Shown here: piece by piece, positions 1-5,089 of the stretch | How positions within the stretch are numbered: position 1 is the first letter of the stretch | Layout: every line of letters begins with the position of its first letter | Assembly: GCA_017471125.1 (NCBI GenBank) | Contig: JAFUWR010000147.1 | Span: 1-5,104 of the forward strand | Length of the DNA stretch: 5,104 bases | Direction: 5' to 3' | Source: Clostridia bacterium | Lineage (GTDB): Bacteria > Bacillota > Clostridia > Christensenellales > Aristaeellaceae | Made by a program: the position numbers and the translations under genes | The notes under the pieces: generated by a model | Databases searched by the model: none | Seen by the model: the letters and a program-made list of their open reading frames with translations, nothing else | What the model was told of the DNA's origin: nothing

Positions 1-16
1 AGGGATTAGGGATTAG
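1..16 (+). repeat. Heptad repeat tract (TAGGGAN), left edge, cut by window start
   Basis: Two to three units of a seven-base G-rich repeat, AGGGATT AGGGATT AG, running in from outside the window. It has the same unit and orientation as the larger array at 5039-5087 and the opposite orientation to the array at 286-316. Together with the latter it encloses the palindrome mosaic of 17-285. Its true length is unknown because the window starts inside it. Confidence 0.75.
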
Positions 17-25
17 AAATAGCTG

Positions 26-38
26 CCGCCTGCGGCGG
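26..38. repeat. Small hairpin, 5-bp stem
   Basis: CCGCC (26-30) and GGCGG (34-38) pair around the loop TGC. It sits directly before repeat element A1 and may be its outer part or a remnant of a further palindromic element. No T-run follows on either strand, so it is not a convincing intrinsic terminator. Confidence 0.5.
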
Positions 39-39
39 G

Positions 40-86
40 ACCTCATCCGGCGCTTCGCGCCACCTTCCCCAAAGGGGAAGGCAAGG
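40..86. repeat. Palindromic repeat element A, copy 1 (double hairpin)
   Basis: A CCTCATCC leader is followed by two adjacent hairpins. Hairpin one is GGCGC-TTC-GCGCC (49-61). Hairpin two is CCTTCCCC-AAA-GGGGAAGG (63-81), a perfect 8-bp stem. The first 21 bases (40-60) recur exactly at 128-148. The layout matches element B at 188-232: a CTCA leader, a TTC-loop hairpin, an A, then a C-rich/G-rich hairpin. From memory, elements of this form are scattered between genes in gut Clostridia. Strand is arbitrary. Confidence 0.75.
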
Positions 87-95
87 GGGCCGTAG

Positions 96-120
96 CGTAG
101 GGGCGGCGTTGCGCCGCCCG
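96..120 (+). repeat. Palindromic repeat element C, copy 3
   Basis: A CGTAG leader is followed by an 8-bp perfect stem, GGGCGGCG (101-108) / CGCCGCCC (112-119), with loop TTG and a trailing G. It is one of three C elements in the region. Its leader and stem base match the copies at 158-182 and 236-262, which lie in the opposite orientation, while the distal stem pairs differ in a compensatory way. Confidence 0.7.
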
Positions 121-127
121 CCAGAGA

Positions 128-150
128 ACCTCATCCGGCGCTTCGCGCTG
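128..150. repeat. Palindromic repeat element A, copy 2, truncated
   Basis: The 21 bases at 128-148 are identical to 40-60 (leader plus hairpin one). Instead of the second CCTTCCCC hairpin, the sequence runs through TGCCAGG into a C element at 158-182. This looks like an A element whose second half was lost or replaced when the C element arrived. Confidence 0.7.
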
Positions 151-157
151 CCAGGGG

Positions 158-182
158 CGGGCGCCGAAACGGCGCCCCTCCG
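158..182 (-). repeat. Palindromic repeat element C, copy 2
   Basis: Read on the minus strand it starts CGGAG, then the perfect 8-bp stem GGGCGCCG (177-170) / CGGCGCCC (166-159) with loop TTT, and a trailing G. It matches copy 3 (96-120) and copy 1 (236-262) in leader, stem base and trailing G. It abuts the truncated A element at 128-150. Confidence 0.7.
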
Positions 183-187
183 ACGCC

Positions 188-232
188 CCCTCAGTCAGCT
201 TCGCTGACAGCTCCCCCTGCGCAGGGGAGTCA
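188..232. repeat. Palindromic repeat element B (double hairpin)
   Basis: A CCCTCA leader is followed by hairpin GTCAGC-TTC-GCTGAC (194-208), then the palindrome CCCCTGCGCAGGGG (214-227) extended by CTC and AG arms. The layout parallels element A, but the primary sequence differs in both stems. The last bases of the window (5090-5104, GACCTCTCAGTCACC) resemble the beginning of another member. Confidence 0.7.
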
Positions 233-235
233 GAT

Positions 236-262
236 CGGGCGCTGGGGGGCAGCGCCCCTACG
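236..262 (-). repeat. Palindromic repeat element C, copy 1
   Basis: On the minus strand it reads CGTAG, then an 8-bp stem GGGCGCTG (257-250) / CAGCGCCC (244-237) with a five-C loop and a trailing G. It is the first strong hairpin downstream of the operon's last gene, about 50 nt past the stop codon. It could stabilise the mRNA 3' end, but no U-tract follows (the transcript continues GATCTG), so it is not a canonical intrinsic terminator. Confidence 0.7.
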
Positions 263-285
263 AGAGCGCGGCAGCGGGTATCCGA

Positions 286-316
286 CTACTGCCTAATGCC
301 TACTCCCTACTCCCTA
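286..316 (-). repeat. Inverted heptad repeat array overlapping the last stop codon
   Basis: On the minus strand it reads TAGGGAG, TAGGGAG, TAGGCAT, TAGGCAG and a final TAG: four seven-base units with drift from GGG to GGC. The first TAG is the stop codon of the binding-protein gene. Positions 299-317 are an exact reverse complement of 5038-5056, a 19-bp inverted repeat bracketing the operon. The array lies opposite in orientation to the tracts at 1-16 and 5039-5087. Confidence 0.8.
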
Positions 317-1483
317 ATTCCTCGTCCCCCTCCTCGCCTGCACGGCGCGATAGGAGCACGCCTCGGCCAGGGCGCAGAGGGTGTTCAGGTCGGCGTCGGG
401 GTTATAGAGCTTGATGACCCTGGCAAGGTCGTCGAAGTTATAGGCGTTCATGGCGGCGGAGTTGGAGAGGGCGTACTTCTCGCTGTAATCCTCAGCGGAG
501 TCGGACACCCAGAAGCCCTGGATGACCTGTATGGCCTTTCCGTCCTCCCGGAACTCGTCGGCGTAGCCGGTGACGGCGTTGAGCATCAGGGCGAAGGCCG
601 GCCCGACGATGGAGCTGTACTTGCCCACGACGAACCGCAGCACGCCGTCGGTGACCAATTGCAGGTTGCGGGTGTTATAGCTGTCCACCACGCCGAGGGG
701 CGTCCTGCCGATGACGCTCACCATCTCGGCGGGCGGCAGCACGGACAGCACCGCGTCGTAATCCCCCGCGAGGAACGCCTGCTTCGCCAGGTCGAAGAAC
801 GGCTCCCGGGACACGTAGCCGGGGCATATGGTCACGCTCACCCGGCCGGTGGACACGGTGATCGGCTCCTCGGCCGAGGCGATGTCGGCCCGGGGCGCGT
901 CGAAGGTCGCGCCGTAGGCGCTGGACAGCGTGTCCAATATGCCCAGGGTGCGCTGGTAGTGCATCTCGTTGCCCAGGGCCGCGCCGCCGCTCAGCACGAA
1001 GTAGCGCGTCCCCGTCTTTTCGCGGATGAAGTACCGGGCCATGTCCGCGCCGGCCTGGAACTCGAAGGGTCGGCCGGGCCCGAACGCGCCCAGGAACCAC
1101 GGGCTGTCCTCCACCGCCTCGAAGTCCTCGGCGGACACGGTGCCGGATGCCAGCAGGTAGTAGGCGCTGTTCTCCGCGCACAGCCCCACCTCGGCGGGCA
1201 GGTCGTAGGACACGAAGGACATGAAGCCCTCCACCCCGTCGGCGCAGGCGGCGCGGATGAACGCCTGCTCCTGCTCCTCCGATGTGATGGAGCCGGAATA
1301 GACGAACTTCACCATCTCGAAGTTGGATTCGATGTAGCCCTTGAGGTATTCCCGAAAGCCCAGCACCTCCTCGTCGGCGGTGTTGTAGACGATGACGCCG
1401 ATCCGGTGCACCTCGTCCTCGGCGAAGGCCGAGAACCCGAGGCACAGCGCGACGATCAGCGCGACGGCAAGCAGTCTCTTCAC
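314..1483 (-). CDS. Secreted type I periplasmic-binding-protein-like solute receptor
   Basis: A 389-residue exported protein, probably the substrate receptor of the importer encoded upstream. Residues 1-21 form a signal peptide (KR, hydrophobic core LLAVALIVALCLGF, then SAFA before EDE). Cys14 lacks a lipobox, so signal peptidase I cleavage is likelier than lipid anchoring. The mature part opens with a strand-helix pattern (RIGVIVYNTADEEVLGFREYL) and alternates strands and helices. It includes a central PWFLGAFGPGRP...GADMARYF segment and a C-terminal YNFDDLARVIKLYNPDA segment. This resembles sugar/LacI-type (type I) binding proteins rather than the cluster C proteins usual for Opp/Dpp. The family call rests on pattern, not a search. 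The GTG start at 1483 overlaps the upstream stop as GTGA and follows a purine-rich Shine-Dalgarno (GGGGAG at 1494-1489). A longer ATG reading from 1513 lies inside the upstream gene and would spoil the signal peptide. The stop lies in the heptad repeat. The substrate is unknown. Confidence 0.82.
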   Translation of the reverse strand: MKRLLAVALIVALCLGFSAFAEDEVHRIGVIVYNTADEEVLGFREYLKGYIESNFEMVKFVYSGSITSEEQEQAFIRAACADGVEGFMSFVSYDLPAEVGLCAENSAYYLLASGTVSAEDFEAVEDSPWFLGAFGPGRPFEFQAGADMARYFIREKTGTRYFVLSGGAALGNEMHYQRTLGILDTLSSAYGATFDAPRADIASAEEPITVSTGRVSVTICPGYVSREPFFDLAKQAFLAGDYDAVLSVLPPAEMVSVIGRTPLGVVDSYNTRNLQLVTDGVLRFVVGKYSSIVGPAFALMLNAVTGYADEFREDGKAIQVIQGFWVSDSAEDYSEKYALSNSAAMNAYNFDDLARVIKLYNPDADLNTLCALAEACSYRAVQARRGTRN

Positions 1484-2454
1484 GCGCTCTCCCCTCCCCC
1501 GAACCGATGGCACGCCACCTGATGGCCTGGCCCGATCTCATGAAGCGTCGGCTTCTTCTCCCTGCACAGGGGCTTGCAGAATTCGCAGCGGTCCTGGAAG
1601 GGGCAGCCGGTGGGCAGGTTCAGCGGGCTCGGCGGCTCGCCCTTGATGGGCTCGATCTTTTTGGAGAAGTCCATCTTCGTGTCGAACACGGCGTTCAACA
1701 GCGCCTTGGAGTACGGGTGGCAGCACACCGCGGAGAGCTGGTCCCCCGGCATGACCTCCACGATGTTCCCCAGGTACATGACCGCGATCTGGTGGGAGAA
1801 GGACTGTATGAAGCCCAGGTTGTGGCAGATGAAGCCGATGGTGATGTCCTTTTCCCGCTGGAGCTTGGTGATGAGCTCGATGATGGTCTCCTGCACGGAC
1901 ACGTCAAGCGCGCTGGTGGCCTCGTCCATGACGATGATCTCCGGCTCCAGCGCCAGGGCCCGGGCGATGGCGACGCGCTGCCGCTGGCCGCCGGACATGT
2001 TGTGGGGGAAGCGGTCGGCGAAGTCGCCGGGCAGCTCCACCATTTGAAGCAGCTCCCGGGCCTTGGCGTCGCGCTCGGAGCGCTTGATGCGATTGTAATT
2101 GAGCAGCGGCTCGCAGACGATGTCCCTGATCTTCATCTTCGGGTTGAAGGACGTGGACGGGTCCTGGAACACCATCTGGATGTTCTGCCGCATGTCGTGC
2201 AGGGCCTTGCCCTTCAGCTTGGTGATGTCCTGCCCCCGGTAGATGATCTCGCCCTCGGTGGGCGTATCCAGCCACACCAGGAAGCGCATGAACGTGCTCT
2301 TGCCGCAGCCGGACTCGCCGACCAGGCCCAGGGTCTTGCCCCGGTAGAGCTTGAGGCTCACGTCGTTGCAGGCCACCAGCTCCTTGCCGCCCGGCGCGGG
2401 GAAGCGGCGGGTGACGTGGCGCGCGTCCAGGATAACGTTGCTTTCGTCAAACAT
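1480..2454 (-). CDS. ABC importer ATPase, DppF/OppF family, with cysteine-rich C-terminal domain
   Basis: A 324-residue cytoplasmic ATPase, one half of the motor that drives import through the two permeases. The nucleotide-binding domain is complete: Walker A GESGCGKST (46-54), Q-loop Gln97 in MVFQDP, signature MSGGQRQR (153-160), Walker B IIVMDE (173-178), D-loop SALD (181-184) and H-loop His211. After residue 265 comes the oligopeptide-transporter C-terminal (oligo_HPY) domain, GEPPSPLNLPTGCPF...ACH. It has Cys284, Cys290, Cys297 and Cys315 in the family spacing C-x5-C-x6-C, plus an extra Cys293. In related mycobacterial Opp ATPases this cysteine cluster has been reported to hold an Fe-S cluster; here that is inference. 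The residue after the H-loop is Asn (CHNL), where family members usually have Asp. The ATG at 2454 overlaps the upstream gene by 8 nt and has GGGAGGG at 2468-2462 with a 7-nt spacer. The length is normal for DppF/OppF. Confidence 0.95.
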   Translation of the reverse strand: MFDESNVILDARHVTRRFPAPGGKELVACNDVSLKLYRGKTLGLVGESGCGKSTFMRFLVWLDTPTEGEIIYRGQDITKLKGKALHDMRQNIQMVFQDPSTSFNPKMKIRDIVCEPLLNYNRIKRSERDAKARELLQMVELPGDFADRFPHNMSGGQRQRVAIARALALEPEIIVMDEATSALDVSVQETIIELITKLQREKDITIGFICHNLGFIQSFSHQIAVMYLGNIVEVMPGDQLSAVCCHPYSKALLNAVFDTKMDFSKKIEPIKGEPPSPLNLPTGCPFQDRCEFCKPLCREKKPTLHEIGPGHQVACHRFGGGESA

Positions 2455-3235
2455 ACCTCTTCCCTCCCAGCGACGGCACGGCTCCGATGAGCTTCTGCGT
2501 ATAGGCGTTTTCGGAATGGTTCAGGATGTGCTCCCGGGTGCCCTGGTCCTCGATGCGGCCGTCCTTCATCACGACCACCTTGTCGGCCATGTAGGCGGCG
2601 ACGCCGATGTCGTGGGTGACGATGATGATGGACGTGCCGTACTCGTCGCGCAGCTCCATCATCTGCCGGACGATCTGGGCCTGGGTGGTCACGTCCAGGG
2701 CGGAGGTCGGCTCGTCGGCCAACAGCAGCTTCGGCTCGTAGGTCATGCCCATGGCGATGCCCACGCGCTGCCGCATGCCGCCGGAGAGCTGGAAGGGATA
2801 GGAGCGCATGATGCGGTCCGGGTCGGGCAGCCGCATCCGGCCCAGCATGTCCGCGCCCTTCTTCCAGGCGTCGTTCTTCGAGATGGATTCATGGGTGCGG
2901 ATGTACTCCACGAAGCTTCGGCCGATCAGCCGCGTCTGGTTCATCATGGCGCCGGAATCCTGGAAGATCATGGAGATGTCGTGGCCGCGCAGGGCGCGCC
3001 ACTGACGCTTGTTGAGGCCAAGGAGGCTTTTGCCGTCATAGACGATGTCGCCCTTGGTGACCCTGCCGCCGCCGGGCAGCAGGCCCAGCACGGCGCGGAT
3101 GACGGTGGTCTTGCCGCTGCCGCTCTCCCCCACCACGGAGCAGATCTGGCCCTGCTCCAGCGAGATGGCGCAGTCCTTGACGGTGAGCTGCTTTCCGTAG
3201 GACACGTCGATGTCCCTGATGTCGAGTAATGCCAC
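2447..3235 (-). CDS. ABC importer ATPase, short DppD/NikD-like
   Basis: A 262-residue cytoplasmic ATPase, partner of the DppF-type subunit in a heterodimeric motor. Motifs are complete: Walker A GESGSGKTT (36-44), Q-loop Gln92 in MIFQDS, signature LSGGMRQR (150-157), Walker B LLLADE (170-175), SALD (178-181) and H-loop His208 in VTHD. It ends soon after YTQKLIGAVPSL, so the C-terminal oligo_HPY extension of typical DppD/OppD (about 320-340 residues) is missing. That length is close to NikD (about 254 in E. coli). The stretch after the Q-loop (SGAMMNQTRLIG) departs from the usual PMTSLNP. The GTG start at 3235 is chosen because GGGGAGG (3250-3244) lies 8 nt upstream and the protein then begins at ALLDIRDIDVSYG. 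The same frame stays open upstream to 3529, but there it runs antiparallel-free through the DppC gene and reads as low-complexity His/Arg/Gly sequence. NikD-like length alone does not prove nickel transport. Confidence 0.93.
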   Translation of the reverse strand: MALLDIRDIDVSYGKQLTVKDCAISLEQGQICSVVGESGSGKTTVIRAVLGLLPGGGRVTKGDIVYDGKSLLGLNKRQWRALRGHDISMIFQDSGAMMNQTRLIGRSFVEYIRTHESISKNDAWKKGADMLGRMRLPDPDRIMRSYPFQLSGGMRQRVGIAMGMTYEPKLLLADEPTSALDVTTQAQIVRQMMELRDEYGTSIIIVTHDIGVAAYMADKVVVMKDGRIEDQGTREHILNHSENAYTQKLIGAVPSLGGKRYV

Positions 3236-3240
3236 GCGCC

Positions 3241-4077
3241 CTACCTCCCCTCGTTGGACCGGGGGTCCAGGATGTCCCGCAGGCCGTCGCCCAGCATGTT
3301 GAACACCACGACGGTGACGAAGATCGCCAGGCCGGGGTAGACCATCAGCCACGGCGCGGACTGCATGAAGTTGCGGCCCTCGTTGAGCATGGAGCCCCAC
3401 TCGGGCGTGGGCGGCTGCGCGCCAAAGCCCAGGAAGGACAGCGCCGCCAGCTCCATCATCATGCCGCCGATGTCCGTGGCGGCGGTGATGACCAGGGTGG
3501 TGATGGTGTTGGGGAACATGTACTTCCACAGCATGTACAGCGTCCTGGAGCCGGTGACGGTGGCCGCGGCCACGAAGTCCGTGTGCCGGATCTTCATCAC
3601 CAGGCTTCGGGCCAGGCGCGCGTACTTGGGCCAGCTCACCACCGCGATGGCGATGATGGCATTTCTGGTGCTCGCGCCCAGTATGCCGGCCACGGCGATG
3701 GCCAGCACCAGGCCCGGGAAGGCGATCATCATGTCCGCCAAGCGCATGATGACGGCGTCCACCCAGCCGCCGAAGTAGCCCGCCAGCACGCCCAGTATGG
3801 ACCCGACGACGAAGATCACCGCCACCAGTATGAACGTGGAGGACAGGGAGGTCCGCGCCCCGTAGAGCACGCGCACGAAGATGTCGCGGCCCATCTTGTC
3901 GGTGCCGAAGGGATGCTCGGCGCTGGGCGCGACGATGGCGTCCTTGAGGCTGCCCTTGATGGGGCTGACGCCGCGACTGAGCTGGGGCGCGAAGATGGCC
4001 GCCAGCACGATCAGCACCGCCAGCACCGCGAAGATGCAGAAGCTGGGGTACTTCCGGATAAAGCTCTTCTTTTCCAT
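3241..4077 (-). CDS. ABC importer permease, DppC/OppC/NikC family
   Basis: A 278-residue inner-membrane permease that forms the translocation channel with the DppB-type subunit. It has a short cytoplasmic N-terminus, a first membrane segment (about 14-31), and an extracytoplasmic stretch carrying the family hallmark HPFGTDKMGRDIFVRVLYG (55-73). The binding-protein-dependent transport core follows, with segments near 80-100, 115-135, 139-150 and two more towards the end. The EAA coupling loop, which contacts the ATPases, is DFVAAATVTGSRTLYMLWKY (167-186) followed by MFPNT. The end, DGLRDILDPR, is typical of the family and the length is ordinary. The start is uncertain. ATG at 4077 is preferred because GTG at 4086 has its GAGG only 2 nt away, but GTG 4086 would overlap the upstream stop as GTGA, adding Met-Thr-Arg. 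Its last codons (GAG GGG AGG) double as the Shine-Dalgarno of the next gene. Confidence 0.93.
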   Translation of the reverse strand: MEKKSFIRKYPSFCIFAVLAVLIVLAAIFAPQLSRGVSPIKGSLKDAIVAPSAEHPFGTDKMGRDIFVRVLYGARTSLSSTFILVAVIFVVGSILGVLAGYFGGWVDAVIMRLADMMIAFPGLVLAIAVAGILGASTRNAIIAIAVVSWPKYARLARSLVMKIRHTDFVAAATVTGSRTLYMLWKYMFPNTITTLVITAATDIGGMMMELAALSFLGFGAQPPTPEWGSMLNEGRNFMQSAPWLMVYPGLAIFVTVVVFNMLGDGLRDILDPRSNEGR

Positions 4078-4082
4078 GCGCG

Positions 4083-5021
4083 TCACCGCCTCAGCCGCAT
4101 CCGCGGGTCAACGTAGTTGTAGGAGATGTCCACCAGCAGGTTGATGAGCATGTAGATCACCGCCACCCAGAGGACATAGCCCTGTATCAGGTAGTAGTCG
4201 TAGGACGTGATGGCCGACACGGCCAGGTTGCCCATGCCGGGATAGGAGAAGATGACCTCCACGACGCTGGTGCCGCCCAGCAGCGAGCCGATGGACAGGC
4301 CCAGCATGGTGATGAGGGGCAAAAGCGAATTGGGGAACACGTTGCCCCACAATATCTTCCACTCCTGCACGCCCCGGGCCCGCGCGCCGGTGACGTAGTC
4401 CGAGTGCAGCTCCTCCAGCACCGCCGTGCGCACCTGCCGGGTGTACTTGGCGGACATGGCGATGGCCAGCGTCACCGCGGGCAGGATCATGTCCTTGAAC
4501 GTGCCGCCCGAGGACACCACCGGCAAAAGCCGCAGCTGCACGCAGAACACCAGCACCAGCATAAGCCCCACCCAGAAGTTCGGGACGGACACGCCGAAGA
4601 AGGTGATGGCGCGGACGATGTAGTCGACGGGCGTGTCGTGGTACACCGCCGACAGCACGCCCAGGGGCACCGAAAGCAACAGCATCAGCACCAGGCTCAT
4701 CAGCGCCAGCTTGAGCGTCGGCCACAGGCGCGACAAGAGGAGCGTCACCACCGGCTTGCCCAGGGAGAAGGACGTGCCGAAGTCGCCGCGCAGGCAGTTG
4801 CCGAGCCAGCGGAAATACTGGGTCAGGAAGGGGTCGTTCAGCCCCATCTCCTCGCGCTGCTGGGCCACCTGCTCCTCGTCCGGCATCAGGCCCTGGGCCA
4901 GATACATGTTCCGAACCGGGTCGCCCGGCGATATGTAGGTCAGCAAAAACGTGATGATGCTGATGCCGATCAGCACCACCAGCATTTGCGCCAGTCTGGA
5001 AACGATCTGCTTTGCGTTCAA
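4083..5021 (-). CDS. ABC importer permease, DppB/OppB/NikB family
   Basis: A 312-residue inner-membrane permease, first gene of the operon and partner of the DppC-type subunit. The N-terminal membrane segment (about 13-30) runs into SPGDPV (31-36). An extracytoplasmic region follows with MGLNDPFLTQYFRWL and GDFGTSF (78-84), all family hallmarks. The permease core starts near 100 (WPTLKLAL), with segments around 103-126, 134-160, 177-190, 235-255 and 280-303. The EAA loop is DYVTGARARGVQEWKILWGN (207-226) with VFPNSLLP. The protein ends YNYVDPRMRLRR, as in DppB/NikB, and is of usual length. The start is TTG at 5021, supported by AAGGAG ending 8 nt upstream. The next candidate, Met13, would cut into the first membrane segment. 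It shares its last bases (TGA 4085-4083) with the possible GTG of the next gene. The substrate is not deducible. Confidence 0.93.
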   Translation of the reverse strand: MNAKQIVSRLAQMLVVLIGISIITFLLTYISPGDPVRNMYLAQGLMPDEEQVAQQREEMGLNDPFLTQYFRWLGNCLRGDFGTSFSLGKPVVTLLLSRLWPTLKLALMSLVLMLLLSVPLGVLSAVYHDTPVDYIVRAITFFGVSVPNFWVGLMLVLVFCVQLRLLPVVSSGGTFKDMILPAVTLAIAMSAKYTRQVRTAVLEELHSDYVTGARARGVQEWKILWGNVFPNSLLPLITMLGLSIGSLLGGTSVVEVIFSYPGMGNLAVSAITSYDYYLIQGYVLWVAVIYMLINLLVDISYNYVDPRMRLRR

Positions 5022-5029
5022 GACGCTCG

Positions 5030-5035
5030 CTCCTT
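5030..5035 (-). promoter_or_regulatory. Ribosome binding site deciding the TTG start of the DppB-type gene
   Basis: On the minus strand AAGGAG (5035-5030) lies 8 nt before the TTG at 5021, good spacing for a Shine-Dalgarno. It is preceded by a six-A run (5039-5034) that joins directly onto the heptad array. The whole non-repeat leader is thus about 17 nt long. No -10/-35 pair is visible between here and the window end, so the promoter is either inside the repeat or further upstream. Confidence 0.75.
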
Positions 5036-5038
5036 TTT

Positions 5039-5087
5039 TAGGGAGTAGGGAGTAGGGAATAGGGATTAGGGAACAGGGAACAGGGGG
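5039..5087 (+). repeat. Heptad repeat array upstream of the operon
   Basis: Seven seven-base units on the plus strand: TAGGGAG, TAGGGAG, TAGGGAA, TAGGGAT, TAGGGAA, CAGGGAA and a degenerate CAGGGGG. GGG runs recur every seven bases with four-base gaps, so the plus (template) strand could fold as a G-quadruplex and the mRNA leader would be C-rich. Positions 5038-5056 are the exact reverse complement of 299-317. No promoter can be recognised within it. Confidence 0.85.
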
Positions 5088-5089
5088 AC

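Noticed and set aside
236..262. Intrinsic terminator for the operon
   Set aside because: The hairpin is strong, but the transcript continues GATCTG with no U-tract. No other hairpin in 17-262 is followed by a T-run in the operon's direction. Termination may occur further downstream or depend on Rho.
296..1522. A 408-codon plus-strand reading frame opposite the receptor gene
   Set aside because: It is the antisense shadow of a well-supported gene in G+C-rich DNA: the sequence is low-complexity Gly/His/Val/Arg with no domain, while the minus frame has a signal peptide and a coherent fold pattern. The same applies to other long plus-strand frames across 1507-5048.
3236..3529. N-terminal extension of the DppD-type ATPase to an upstream ATG
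   Set aside because: The extra residues are His/Arg/Gly-rich out-of-frame reading of the DppC gene. The GTG at 3235 has a strong Shine-Dalgarno and starts exactly at the ABC domain.
2447..5021. Assignment as a nickel (NikBCDE) or dipeptide (DppBCDF) transporter with a named substrate
   Set aside because: Permeases and ATPases of these families are too similar to assign substrate by eye, and the receptor that would decide it is not of the usual type. No nickel enzyme, peptidase or regulator lies in the window.
299..5056. Insertion sequence or composite transposon with 19-bp terminal inverted repeats
   Set aside because: No transposase or integrase is encoded inside, no target duplication can be seen, and the arms are units of a repetitive array rather than unique IS ends. 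The bracketing is kept as a finding without calling it a mobile element.
5039..5087. CRISPR array or telomere-like end
   Set aside because: The unit is only seven bases with no spacers, so it is not CRISPR. The unit TAGGGAN differs from TTAGGG telomeres and lies beside a bacterial operon.
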